A DNA stretch of 64,000 nt. Source: Carboxylicivirga longa. GTDB lineage: Bacteria > Bacteroidota > Bacteroidia > Bacteroidales > Marinilabiliaceae. The stretch covers positions 62,001 to 126,000 of the forward strand of contig NZ_JBNGOZ010000007.1 of assembly GCF_050589825.1 (NCBI RefSeq), written 5' to 3'. The translations under genes and the position numbers were made by a program. Shown piece by piece: positions 35,614 to 44,234 of this stretch (its first letter is position 1; the number at the start of each line of letters is the position of its first letter). The notes under the pieces were generated by a model. That model made no database searches. It saw only the letters and a list, made by a program, of their open reading frames with translations, and was not told where the DNA came from.

Positions 35614-37505
35614 TACTCTTCTTTTTTCTTAGGTTTGCGAAACTGTTTCGAGAACTGATCGACGTTAAACGATGTTGGATCCCAAGTCTTATAGTCTTCC
35701 TCCCAGTTTTTTCTAATCTTCAAGCGCCGTGGGAAATACATCATCGCCTCTGGCTGTATTCGTTCATAGTAATCACCGCTATCCCACCTTCCATTTTTAT
35801 TTTTATCCACTACGATACGCAGCATGTACTCACCAGGATTAATATAACGAAAGCCAATCTTACCACTTTCGTTGGGTATGTAAGTCTGCTGCACAACAGC
35901 CTCCTTTCGATTCAATAGCTGCACTAACCAGTCGTCCTGTGCATTTAGTATCTGAATTCGTATCAATCCATAGCTATCCAGTGATTTCACCGAAAACTGC
36001 AGGTTAATGGAATCATTGTTCAGCCCATAAATATCGTAGATAGCTGCCGAATCGATAATCATCTCATACTTAACACCCGGCTCCCACTCATTTCTGATGG
36101 TGTAATCAAGAATGGAACGCTCGTCATGAATCAGTTCAAAATCTTCCTGCTCAGGAATGGTGTCCTTGTGATTAAACAGGGTAATAGCTTGCGTATTGAA
36201 ACTTGTTGCTGGCGCTGGCAACGAAAAATGATACTCCCCAAACACTTCCAGCTTACTCTTTACATTGCGCAGTTGAATAGTAGGAACCGGCTCAGGTGCG
36301 TCATCCTTTTTTCGCTTCTTCTTTTTGGTATCTTTTACTTCAAAGAAATACATGGCAATGGTATCCGTCTTTGTATAAAGCTGATCCAACGAATCACACA
36401 TTGAATAGCTTAAAGACACGGACAATGAGTCCTGATTGTAAAAGCTGCTATCGGCCACCCAAAAAGTAACGGTATCATTATTAAGCGACCGGTCCATAAT
36501 AAACACATCCTGCTTCTCCTCGTGTCCGGTCAGTGCCAGGCGAGCATCATCCTCAAGCGGACGGTTAAAGTAGTAGGTCAGCTTTGCCCGCTCTTTGCGC
36601 TCTTCGCTCAGCAGGTACTGTTCCTTATAGTCGTGCTGAAACTTAAACAGCAGAAGACTATCCGGCGTGTAAACCAGTTTTTCGTAATAGTGTACTGAAT
36701 CTGTTTCCAGTGAATCAACACGGATCGTATCGGCGAACTGTCGATACTCAAAGCCGGGCTCTACAATTATTTCAGACCAGGCCATTGATTCACCGGGCTG
36801 ATCAAACTTATGATTCCTATTGGCATCATCCAGGGCATAGATACGATATCTACCGGGGCTCACATTGCGAATATTAAAGCGCCCCTGCGCGTTCGTTTTG
36901 GCCATTCGGATAGGCACTAACTTCTGAATAGCAGTATCGTTCAGGTTATTGTGCAGATATACCAGCACGCCTTCCGAGGGTGACAAGTCATCGGCATCAT
37001 ATAAATTACCAGACACCTGAAGCGAATCGATGTATTCGCCTGTTGAAAAAGAAAAAGCATAGTTTTCAAGCACATTCCCTTCGTTATTATCCACAATGGC
37101 ATCGGCAAAATCAAGCGTGTAAGTAGTATTGGGCTGAAGATCCTCTTCAAAAGTCACCTCCAGTTTATTACCCCTTGCTTCCACAATAGGCTGCTCATTA
37201 ACCGGTGGCGACACAATAAATTTGCTCCGGTAATCCTTCAGCTGAATCAGCTCATCAAACTCTATGTAAATGGTTTTCTTTTTGTAATTAAGTGCATTGG
37301 CGCTAGGTATGGACTTAACTACACGCGGGGGTGTTTCATCCTTTTCGCCCCCGGTAGGCATACCTACATTGGCGCAATACCAAAAAAGTTGCGATATGGC
37401 AATAAGCACTACGAGCTGAAATATCTTTTGCTTCAAAACAGAGATTTTAAAATTCTTCACAAATTTATAAAGATTATGCATTATCACGACAATAAAAAAC
37501 CCCAC
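35613..37505 (-). CDS. Ig-like-domain envelope lipoprotein, Bacteroidota type
   Basis: The product (630 residues from the first ATG) has a membrane segment ending in FWYCANVGMPTGG, where the cysteine is the probable lipid attachment site, though Tyr at -1 is unusual. Next comes an SbsA-like Ig domain (about 57-150: ETPPRVVKSIPSANA, IYIEFDELIQL, YTLDFADAIVDNNEG). A carboxypeptidase-regulatory-like region (about 160-240) and further beta domains end in KNWEEDYKTWDP. A Lys-rich run (KKKKRKK) lies near 400. The start may be the second ATG at 37481. Role unknown; its 3' neighbour is translationally coupled. Confidence 0.82.
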   Translation of the reverse strand: MGFFIVVIMHNLYKFVKNFKISVLKQKIFQLVVLIAISQLFWYCANVGMPTGGEKDETPPRVVKSIPSANALNYKKKTIYIEFDELIQLKDYRSKFIVSPPVNEQPIVEARGNKLEVTFEEDLQPNTTYTLDFADAIVDNNEGNVLENYAFSFSTGEYIDSLQVSGNLYDADDLSPSEGVLVYLHNNLNDTAIQKLVPIRMAKTNAQGRFNIRNVSPGRYRIYALDDANRNHKFDQPGESMAWSEIIVEPGFEYRQFADTIRVDSLETDSVHYYEKLVYTPDSLLLFKFQHDYKEQYLLSEERKERAKLTYYFNRPLEDDARLALTGHEEKQDVFIMDRSLNNDTVTFWVADSSFYNQDSLSVSLSYSMCDSLDQLYTKTDTIAMYFFEVKDTKKKKRKKDDAPEPVPTIQLRNVKSKLEVFGEYHFSLPAPATSFNTQAITLFNHKDTIPEQEDFELIHDERSILDYTIRNEWEPGVKYEMIIDSAAIYDIYGLNNDSINLQFSVKSLDSYGLIRIQILNAQDDWLVQLLNRKEAVVQQTYIPNESGKIGFRYINPGEYMLRIVVDKNKNGRWDSGDYYERIQPEAMMYFPRRLKIRKNWEEDYKTWDPTSFNVDQFSKQFRKPKKKEE

Positions 37506-37553
37506 AGACTATTCCTATGCCAAATAGCTAGCCAACAAGGCCAATAACGCACA

Positions 37554-37583
37554 TTGCAGAGCCGTTAAAAAATAATAACTTTG
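37554..37583 (+). promoter_or_regulatory. Promoter of the 37613 coiled-coil gene
   Basis: TTG (37554-37556), 19 bases, TAACTTTG (37576-37583): full consensus and ideal spacing, 30 bases before the ATG. The in-frame TTG at 37607 is inside the leader and is not the start. Confidence 0.7.
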
Positions 37584-37612
37584 CGCATTGACTTTTTAGA
37601 AGACGCTTGATT

Positions 37613-38503
37613 ATGGATAATAACACGGGAAAGCCTACATCGAACAAATTAATTTACATCATTGGTGGTATCGCTCTGGCGATCATTGCCATTTTGTTGT
37701 TCTTATTTCTCTCTAACAGGCAAGAGTACAAGGCAGTGGTTGAGGAAATGACGGAAGAAAAACTATTGCTAACCGAAGAGTTTCAGTCATTGGCAACTGA
37801 CTATGATTCCTTGCACAGCAACAACGACACCCTTAACCTGATGCTTGAACAGGAACGTGAAAAAATTACACACCTCATCGAAGAGATAAAAACCATCAAG
37901 GCCACTAATGCCCATAAAATAAGGGAATATAAGAAAGAACTATCAACACTGCGTGGCGTGATGAAAAACTTTGTGGTGCAGATTGATTCGCTCAACCGAC
38001 GCAACGAGGAGCTGGTACAGGAAAACATCCAGTACCGTAAGGAACATCAAAAAATAACAGAGTCCTACAAAGAACTGGAACAGAAGAAAAAGAAGTTGGA
38101 TAAAAAGGTTGAAATTGCCTCGCAACTTGAAACACGAAATATTGAAGTAAGCGGACTCAATGCCAGGGGCAATGACACCAAAAAAGCCCGCAACGTTTCT
38201 AAAATTCGCGTTTGCTGCACCGTAGAAAAAAACATAACAGCACAGGTGGGCATGAAAAGCATCTACATACGCATATTGCGACCTGATGAGGCACTTCTTC
38301 TCACCTCCCTCGACAATGTATTTGAGTACGAAGATGAAGAAATCAACTACTCGGCCAAGCGCGAATTTGAATACGGAGGCGAAGATGTTGATGTGTGCAT
38401 TTACTACCCAGCTGCCGATGGCGAGTTACTAAAAGGCATTTACACCGTCGACATTTTTGTTGATGGCTTTAACATTGGCACCAACACTTTTGAATTAAAA
38501 TAA
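37613..38503 (+). CDS. Membrane-anchored coiled-coil protein of unknown function
   Basis: The 296-residue product has one membrane helix near the N-terminus (about 13-34: IYIIGGIALAIIAILLFLFL), a long coiled coil (about 38-170, heptad-rich E/K/L/Q), and a C-terminal beta-rich domain of about 110 residues (VSKIRVCCTVEKNITAQ to FNIGTNTFELK). I do not recognise a family; such a layout suits a periplasmic scaffold. The gene has an excellent promoter and its own terminator, so it is monocistronic. The C-terminal domain contains adjacent cysteines (RVCCTVE). Confidence 0.7.
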   Translation: MDNNTGKPTSNKLIYIIGGIALAIIAILLFLFLSNRQEYKAVVEEMTEEKLLLTEEFQSLATDYDSLHSNNDTLNLMLEQEREKITHLIEEIKTIKATNAHKIREYKKELSTLRGVMKNFVVQIDSLNRRNEELVQENIQYRKEHQKITESYKELEQKKKKLDKKVEIASQLETRNIEVSGLNARGNDTKKARNVSKIRVCCTVEKNITAQVGMKSIYIRILRPDEALLLTSLDNVFEYEDEEINYSAKREFEYGGEDVDVCIYYPAADGELLKGIYTVDIFVDGFNIGTNTFELK

Positions 38504-38526
38504 AATTAACAAGGAACGATCTCATA

Positions 38527-38555
38527 AAAAACGGGAAGCAGTGCTTCCCGTTTTT
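38527..38555 (+). terminator. Rho-independent terminator after the coiled-coil gene
   Basis: AAAAACGGGAAGC and GCTTCCCGTTTTT (13-bp perfect stem, 3-base loop) are followed by more T. Confidence 0.9.
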
Positions 38556-38608
38556 CTTTCCTGACAAGCAGCGATTGTATTCCACTTGCCTTCTCTTATT
38601 TGTGCCGG

Positions 38609-39061
38609 CTATGCCAGCTTTCGCTTCTTGTAGTAGAAGCTCTCTTCTGACTCGGATGTGATATACTCTTTTTTCCGGTTGGCCTTTGGGGTAGCTTTCA
38701 TCGAAGCTGCCGGATAATTCAGGAAACCCTCGTAAAACTTTACTTGCTCAAAATAATTCAACCTTAGCTTGGTGGGGCTCATCAAATACTTACGCGTCCA
38801 AAAATTAAGCGGCTTTTGCACATCCACCACCTGCAAGCCCTTTATCTTTAAGAAGTAATCCAACAACAAAACATCATTATATTTATTTTTTGTGATTACT
38901 TGCAAACGGTGCATAATAAAATCACGATCCTCTTGTCCATTGGGAAACAAAATTGCCTCCAAAGCTTGTGAACCCCAATGTTCAGCAAGCTTTACTAATC
39001 CCTTTTTCCAAAACCAGAGGGCAAAGCCCAAAACAAGAACCAATAATATCGTTAGCGTCAT
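38609..39061 (-). CDS. Hypothetical membrane-anchored protein
   Basis: The 150-residue product has an N-terminal hydrophobic helix (about 2-20, LTILLVLVLGFALWFW) and a basic, mostly helical remainder ending KKRKLA. I recognise no family. It follows the glycosyltransferase gene on the minus strand, but with a 207-base gap. Codon use looks coding. A function cannot be assigned. Confidence 0.6.
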   Translation of the reverse strand: MTLTILLVLVLGFALWFWKKGLVKLAEHWGSQALEAILFPNGQEDRDFIMHRLQVITKNKYNDVLLLDYFLKIKGLQVVDVQKPLNFWTRKYLMSPTKLRLNYFEQVKFYEGFLNYPAASMKATPKANRKKEYITSESEESFYYKKRKLA

Positions 39062-39268
39062 CTTATTTTTTTATTAATCCGTAACTCTCTTCCGGATTGG
39101 GTTATGAATAGGTTCAGCAATTGACGTATGAACATTTAACCGATATGTTTCATTTGACAGATGCTCCGCTTACTAATACTCACACAAGCCTTAAAGGTTA
39201 CAATTTTATTGATGAGGCAATATATTCTGCTGACCAAGTTGGAAAAAATGGGTTTAAGCTACTCACGC

Positions 39269-40351
39269 TTAGTTGCAGGCAGGTAAATCGGGAAGACAAA
39301 AAACACTTTTAACATGAGAACTGACCACCTTCGGCTGCGTAAATAAAATATCACTGAGCGAACAATCCTCTATGGCATCCTGCTGCATCCAGCGAAAACC
39401 AAAATAGAGGGATGCACGCCTTGCCAGGTACTCCTGCTCAAATTGCCCGGGGGTAGGAATCAACAGGGCTCGTTTATTGCACACCATCAAATCCATAAGG
39501 GTGGAATATCCCGACCGACAGATAATATGTTCACTATTACAAATGAGCGACTTCAATTGGGCAGAATCGCAGTGTGGCAGGAAAATAAGGTTGTCCTCGT
39601 GCTTAATACTGCGTTTGGGCTGTCCACAGAGTATCACCGCTCGACGTCCCGTGCCTTTAAAGCGGGCTACCAAAAGATCCTCCAGCAGGCTGCGCTGTGG
39701 CTCGGGACCCGACAGTATAAGCAATACATCGGCTTTTATTACCGCGCATTTTGCAAACATCGGCACTTGCAATCGCGAGACAAGACCCACATACTGAATG
39801 GAAAGCCCTACAAAACCGCGGGACAGATCGCCCGATAAATTATTTGGCGGACTAGCATCCGGCACCCAACACGCATCGAAGCGTGATAACAAGCAACGGC
39901 TGATAAAGTTGGTAATAGGCCGAAGAAAGGCCAGCTTTTGACCCGGATAAGGTCGGGTTTGATGAGTGATAATAACAGAACTGACCTTCCCGCTACGAAA
40001 ACCATAACGATTATCAGAGATAATAAGGTCTATATCATACTCTTTAACAATGCGTTGAACCTGCTGATAATCCCTAAGCATAAACTTCAAGAACGACGGA
40101 ATCTGCTTTATCAAAACAGGCCACTGCCGCTGCCCTTCCGCCAAACGAACCTGAAAGCCTTTTGTTGGGATGCTGAGCAGCGAGGGGAAAACTTCTTTCA
40201 GAATATGCAGAGAAGGTTCCTCACCGGCCAGCAATACCGTATGCCCCTGACGCAGCAAGCCATCGATCACCGGAACAAGACGTGTAGCATGCCCTAGTCC
40301 CCAGTTTAGAGGACTCACCACAACGCGACGGTATGATCCAGAGATGCTCAT
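39269..40351 (-). CDS. Glycosyltransferase of the GT28-like (MurG-type) fold
   Basis: The 360-residue protein has the N-terminal Rossmann start of GT-B enzymes (VVVSPLNWGLGHATRLVPVI) and a C-terminal half with HIICRSGYSTLMDLM and LLIPTPGQFEQEYLARRASLY, typical of the nucleotide-sugar-binding half of family 28-like transferases. The acceptor cannot be told; there is no cluster of sugar genes around it. It starts 23 bases after the radical SAM stop, so the two genes are probably co-transcribed. Confidence 0.82.
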   Translation of the reverse strand: MSISGSYRRVVVSPLNWGLGHATRLVPVIDGLLRQGHTVLLAGEEPSLHILKEVFPSLLSIPTKGFQVRLAEGQRQWPVLIKQIPSFLKFMLRDYQQVQRIVKEYDIDLIISDNRYGFRSGKVSSVIITHQTRPYPGQKLAFLRPITNFISRCLLSRFDACWVPDASPPNNLSGDLSRGFVGLSIQYVGLVSRLQVPMFAKCAVIKADVLLILSGPEPQRSLLEDLLVARFKGTGRRAVILCGQPKRSIKHEDNLIFLPHCDSAQLKSLICNSEHIICRSGYSTLMDLMVCNKRALLIPTPGQFEQEYLARRASLYFGFRWMQQDAIEDCSLSDILFTQPKVVSSHVKSVFCLPDLPACN

Positions 40352-40374
40352 TATTTTAAAAAGTCTTGACTAGC

Positions 40375-41154
40375 TTAGCCGGATACAGACACCTCAAGTC
40401 CCAATGCCTCCACACGGGCAGCAATGGCCTTTAGTTGCTCAATCGCTACTTTTCTGAGCCCTTGATGCGGCGTGTCACGTTCTATAGTATAAATCATTAC
40501 TTTACGCGGCTGTATCCTTTTTAGCACCGATAACCAGGCCTGAATATCTGCATCACCTGTATTGTCAATGATCTGACCATCTACCTCGCCCAGCACAAAC
40601 ATGGTTTGTATAATCAATCGCCCCTTAAAAGCACAGAGCTGATCTAAGGTCTTTTCCAGACTAAAAGGATAGTTGGGCTGATCCAGCTGCTGAATGGTTG
40701 TTTCAATACCGGCATCGAGCTTTAGAATATTATCATCCACTTTATTCAAAGCCTCCACAACATCAGGCCGATCTAACCTGGATGCATTGGAGAGTACCGC
40801 AATGCGCGCCGCTGGACAGTGTGCATTACGAAGAGCAATGGTGTCGTCAATCACAGCCTTAAATTCAGGATGCAGGGTAGGCTCACCATTTCCGGCAAAG
40901 GTAATCACATCAGGCTTAACCCCCTCCTGCCCCATGGCCTTTAACTTCTTATCCAATGCTGCTTTTACCGCCTCGCGGGTGGGCATCTCACCCCGCTTAT
41001 CCCCCAGCTGCCCGTTCAAACCGCACTCACAATAAATGCAGTCGAAAGAACATATTTTCTTATTAACCGGCAGTAGATTCACACCCAGAGAGATACCCAG
41101 TCTACGACTCTTCACCGGCCCAAATACAATTTCATCAAACAGAAAAACAGACAT
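40375..41154 (-). CDS. Radical SAM protein
   Basis: The 259-residue protein has the radical SAM motif CxxxCxxC in KKICSFDCIYCECG (first three cysteines), which binds a 4Fe-4S cluster and S-adenosylmethionine, then TFAGNGEPTLHPEF, the glycine-rich SAM site. It resembles the COG0731-type, wybutosine-like Fe-S oxidoreductases. Substrate unknown. It is first in a pair with the glycosyltransferase. A minus-strand -7 box (TAGATTTG, 41178-41171) is 17 bases upstream of the start. Confidence 0.85.
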   Translation of the reverse strand: MSVFLFDEIVFGPVKSRRLGISLGVNLLPVNKKICSFDCIYCECGLNGQLGDKRGEMPTREAVKAALDKKLKAMGQEGVKPDVITFAGNGEPTLHPEFKAVIDDTIALRNAHCPAARIAVLSNASRLDRPDVVEALNKVDDNILKLDAGIETTIQQLDQPNYPFSLEKTLDQLCAFKGRLIIQTMFVLGEVDGQIIDNTGDADIQAWLSVLKRIQPRKVMIYTIERDTPHQGLRKVAIEQLKAIAARVEALGLEVSVSG

Positions 41155-41170
41155 GCGCTAATTTTTTATG

Positions 41171-41178
41171 CAAATCTA
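41171..41178 (-). promoter_or_regulatory. Putative -7 box of the radical SAM gene
   Basis: On the minus strand this is TAGATTTG, a full TAnnTTTG match. No clear -33 is seen. Confidence 0.4.
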
Positions 41179-41291
41179 GTGTATTGGGTGTTAATAACAT
41201 GGTCAGAAGCCAATGATTTGAGTCATTGCTAGGATCTTTTTACCAAACATGGGGAAAACATCAAGGCATTTCTCACAACCAACTAAATTAT

Positions 41292-41299
41292 TATCTTTG
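41292..41299 (+). promoter_or_regulatory. Putative -7 box for holB
   Basis: TATCTTTG lies 24 bases before the holB ATG. The -33 element is weak. Confidence 0.5.
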
Positions 41300-41323
41300 A
41301 TCACTTGAATTTTAGGTGACTTC

Positions 41324-42445
41324 ATGAAGTTTAGCGAAGTAATAGGACACGAACGAGTTAAAAAACATTTGATAAGCATGGTGCAGGAAAACCGCGTTAG
41401 CCATGCACAAATGCTATGCGGCCCCAGCGGTGTAGGAAAAATCAACCTGGCATTGGCATTTGCTCAATATCTGAACTGTCAGCACCGGCACGATAATGAT
41501 TCCTGCGGCGAGTGCCCGGCATGCCGTAAGTATTCTCGCTTGGTGCATCCTGACTTACATTTTGTGTTTCCGGTGGTAAAAAGCACCAAGCATAAAAACC
41601 CGGTGAGTGACACTTACATCAACGAATGGCGACAATTCGTCTCATCCAGGCCCTACTTCAATATCCGCCAGTGGTTTAATTATCTCGACGCCGATAAGCA
41701 GGGCTTGATATACAGCCAGGAGAGTCAGGAAATTATAAAAAAGCTCAGTCTAAAAACTTTTGAAGGCAAATACAAAGTAATGATCATCTGGTTGCCTGAA
41801 AAGATGCACCTGGCAGCAGCTAACAAACTGTTAAAATTACTCGAGGAACCGCCTGAAGGGACTGTCTTTCTGCTGGTATCGGACAATCCCAACGATGTAT
41901 TAGGCACCATACAAAGCCGCGCACAGCGCCTTAACGTGCCCCCACTGTCGAATGAAGAAATTGCCGGGGCGCTTCAAACACAACATGGGGTAAGCCCCGA
42001 TGAGGCTGCCAACTTTGCCAAGCTGGCGGGTGGCAATTACGTGGCGGCATGTGAAATTGTGGAGCAGGATGAGGAACGCACTTATTTTTTTGATAAGTTT
42101 GTAAGTATGATGCGTTTGGCATACGGCCGCAAACTCTTTGATTTGATTGATTGGTGCGATGACATGAACCGGCAATCAAAGGAGCGTCAGAAAAATTTCT
42201 TTGACTTTTCCCTGCGCCTCATACGCGAAAATTTCATGATGAATATTCAGGAGCCGGAACTGTTGTACCTCACTCCTGATGAAGAAAATTTCTCAGCACG
42301 TTTCGCTCCGTTTATCAACGATGGCAACGTGCTTCAGCTATGCGAAGAATTTAGTTTAGCCCATTCTCATCTTGAACAAAATGGGAATGCACGTATTATA
42401 TTAATGGATTTGTGCCTAAAAGTAATAATGCTGCTCAAGCAGTAA
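41324..42445 (+). CDS. holB: DNA polymerase III subunit delta-prime
   Basis: Delta-prime is the stator of the clamp loader. The 373-residue protein has a degenerate Walker A at 33-40 (GPSGVGKI, Ile where an ATPase has Thr or Ser), as expected for a subunit that does not bind ATP, and a zinc module with Cys52, Cys61, Cys64 and Cys67. LLKLLEEPPEGTVFLLVSDNP and IQSRAQRLNV match clamp-loader family signatures. It starts a six-gene plus-strand run in which ricT begins 42 bases later. Confidence 0.93.
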   Translation: MKFSEVIGHERVKKHLISMVQENRVSHAQMLCGPSGVGKINLALAFAQYLNCQHRHDNDSCGECPACRKYSRLVHPDLHFVFPVVKSTKHKNPVSDTYINEWRQFVSSRPYFNIRQWFNYLDADKQGLIYSQESQEIIKKLSLKTFEGKYKVMIIWLPEKMHLAAANKLLKLLEEPPEGTVFLLVSDNPNDVLGTIQSRAQRLNVPPLSNEEIAGALQTQHGVSPDEAANFAKLAGGNYVAACEIVEQDEERTYFFDKFVSMMRLAYGRKLFDLIDWCDDMNRQSKERQKNFFDFSLRLIRENFMMNIQEPELLYLTPDEENFSARFAPFINDGNVLQLCEEFSLAHSHLEQNGNARIILMDLCLKVIMLLKQ

Positions 42446-42487
42446 GGTGCGATTCACAAGGCCACAGAGCCTTTTATTTTTTTATAT

Positions 42488-43759
42488 ATGGAAGAAGTTA
42501 TTCAAGATACAGAAAAAAAGGGCTGCTCCAATTGCTCAAGCCGCTGTGGTAAACTGAATGTTTACGACTGGCTGGAGGATCTGCCCGACAGCATCAACAG
42601 TACCGATATTGTAGAGGTGCAATTTAAAAATACACGTAAAGGCTACTACCGTAACAGCAATGCCTTACGAATTCAAAAAGGCGATATTGTAGCCGTTGAG
42701 GCCTCGCCCGGCCACGACATCGGCACCGTTACCCTCACCGGCGAACTGGTTCTGTTACAAATGAAGAAGCACAATATCAACCTTGATACTTTTGAATTTA
42801 AGCGTGTTTACCGTAAAGCCAAGGCTGCTGACATTGAAAAATGGGAAGAGGCGCATAAGCTGGAGCACGAGACCATGCTGGAGTCGCGTCGCATAGCCGA
42901 ACGCCTGAAACTGAATATGAAGATTGGTGATGTAGAGTATCAGGGCGATAAAACAAAGGCCATCTTTTATTACATTGCCGATGAGCGTGTTGATTTCCGT
43001 CAGCTCATTAAGGTACTGGCCGAAACCTTTCGGGTGCGCATTGAGATGCGTCAGATCGGAGCTCGTCAGGAAGCCGGTCGTATCGGCGGTATTGGCCCCT
43101 GCGGACGTGAGCTGTGCTGCTCTACCTGGATGACCAATTTTGTATCGGTCACCACCAACGCTGCACGCTATCAGGAAATTTCCCTAAATCCGCAAAAACT
43201 GGCCGGACAGTGTGGGAAGCTAAAGTGCTGTCTCAACTACGAACTGGATGCCTATATCGATGCTCAGCAAAACTTTCCGAAAACCAATATTGTGCTGGAA
43301 ACAGTGGATGGCAGCTATTACCATTTCAAAACCGACATCTTCTCAGGTACCATGCAGTACAGTACCGACAAGGATATACCGGCGGGTATTGTTACCGTAT
43401 CGGTAGATCGCGTAAAAGAAGTGATTCGCCTCAACCGGAAAGGAAAAAAAGTTGATAAACTGGTGAATGATGCACCTAAGCTGGCGGTGAGTGAACCCAC
43501 CTACGACAACGTAATTGCACAGGACAGCCTTACGCGTTTTGACGAGCAGAAACGAAAAAAACGCCGTCCCGGCAAACGGCGCAATAATCCGCAGCAAGAA
43601 AAAAAACAAGCACCAAAGCAAGGTGATAAGAAACAGCAGGGAGCCACAGCACAATCACGCAATGGCAACAAAGCATCGGGCAACAAACCCAAGCGTCGCT
43701 ATAAACCCAATAATCAACGTAAACAACAAGGGGGCAATGGGCAAAATAAGAAACAGTAG
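42488..43759 (+). CDS. ricT: PSP1-domain protein, RicT/YaaT-like
   Basis: The 423-residue protein has a central PSP1 domain (about 100-260) with GRIGGIGPCGRELCCSTW and GQCGKLKCCLNYE, the conserved cysteines of the RicT type, and a C-terminal low-complexity tail rich in K, N, Q and R (about 345-423). RicT proteins act in RNA maturation with RNase Y in Bacillus; the Bacteroidota role is not known. Cysteines at the N-terminus (GCSNCSSRCGK) may bind metal. holB upstream and gldH overlapping downstream is a recurring Bacteroidota order. Confidence 0.88.
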   Translation: MEEVIQDTEKKGCSNCSSRCGKLNVYDWLEDLPDSINSTDIVEVQFKNTRKGYYRNSNALRIQKGDIVAVEASPGHDIGTVTLTGELVLLQMKKHNINLDTFEFKRVYRKAKAADIEKWEEAHKLEHETMLESRRIAERLKLNMKIGDVEYQGDKTKAIFYYIADERVDFRQLIKVLAETFRVRIEMRQIGARQEAGRIGGIGPCGRELCCSTWMTNFVSVTTNAARYQEISLNPQKLAGQCGKLKCCLNYELDAYIDAQQNFPKTNIVLETVDGSYYHFKTDIFSGTMQYSTDKDIPAGIVTVSVDRVKEVIRLNRKGKKVDKLVNDAPKLAVSEPTYDNVIAQDSLTRFDEQKRKKRRPGKRRNNPQQEKKQAPKQGDKKQQGATAQSRNGNKASGNKPKRRYKPNNQRKQQGGNGQNKKQ

Positions 43760-44228
43760 TCTCATCATAACGCTTGTGGTGGGTCTTATTACCTTCGCAA
43801 GCTGCGATCAGAAAGCTGTGTTTGATGAGTATGTAACCATACCGGCAGGCGGATGGAATCTTGACTCAATGGCAGTATTTAAGGTGGATATTGAAAGTGC
43901 TGCGCAGCAATACAATGTGATTGTTAATGTGCGCAACCGTTCTAACTACCCCAACAGCAACCTGTGGCTCTTTATCGATGTCATCAGTCCATCGGGACAG
44001 GTCGTGCAGGATAAGTTGGAGTGTCGCCTGGCCGACGATGCAGGGCGATGGCTGGGAGCCGGATGGGGTGACCTGTTTCATGTACAGGTGCCCTATCAGA
44101 CGAATGTGAAATTTGCGGAAACCGGGCAATACACCTTTCGTATTGTACAAGGCATGCGCGATATTGATATTAAAGGCATACACAACATTGGCTTACGAAT
44201 AGAAGAAGCCGAAGCTGCAAAAGAATAA
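43737..44228 (+). CDS. gldH: Gliding-motility lipoprotein GldH
   Basis: GldH is a lipoprotein of the gliding and type IX secretion apparatus, though homologues also occur in non-gliding Bacteroidota. The ATG at 43737 gives 163 residues with a signal peptide and lipobox FASC (Cys23), then the family strands (WNLDSMAVFKVDI, NVRNRSNYPNSNLWLFID, YTFRIVQGMRD). The start lies 23 bases inside the end of ricT. An upstream in-frame ATG (43515) would extend it through antisense-like sequence of ricT and is rejected. It is followed by trmB after 6 bases. Confidence 0.88.
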   Translation: MGKIRNSSLIITLVVGLITFASCDQKAVFDEYVTIPAGGWNLDSMAVFKVDIESAAQQYNVIVNVRNRSNYPNSNLWLFIDVISPSGQVVQDKLECRLADDAGRWLGAGWGDLFHVQVPYQTNVKFAETGQYTFRIVQGMRDIDIKGIHNIGLRIEEAEAAKE

Positions 44229-44234
44229 GTTAAA

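Noticed and set aside
39121..39312. 63-codon frame on the plus strand with coding-like codons (from TTG 39121; ATG at 39145)
   Set aside because: It starts in a promoter-like box (TATGTTTC at 39144-39151) and runs into the antisense end of the glycosyltransferase gene. No homologue or ribosome site could be supported. It may be a decayed gene fragment, but I do not list it.
41203..41445. 80-codon minus-strand frame with a CxxC pair near its end
   Set aside because: Most of it is antisense to holB; the CxxC part lies in the intergenic leader. Chance is more likely.
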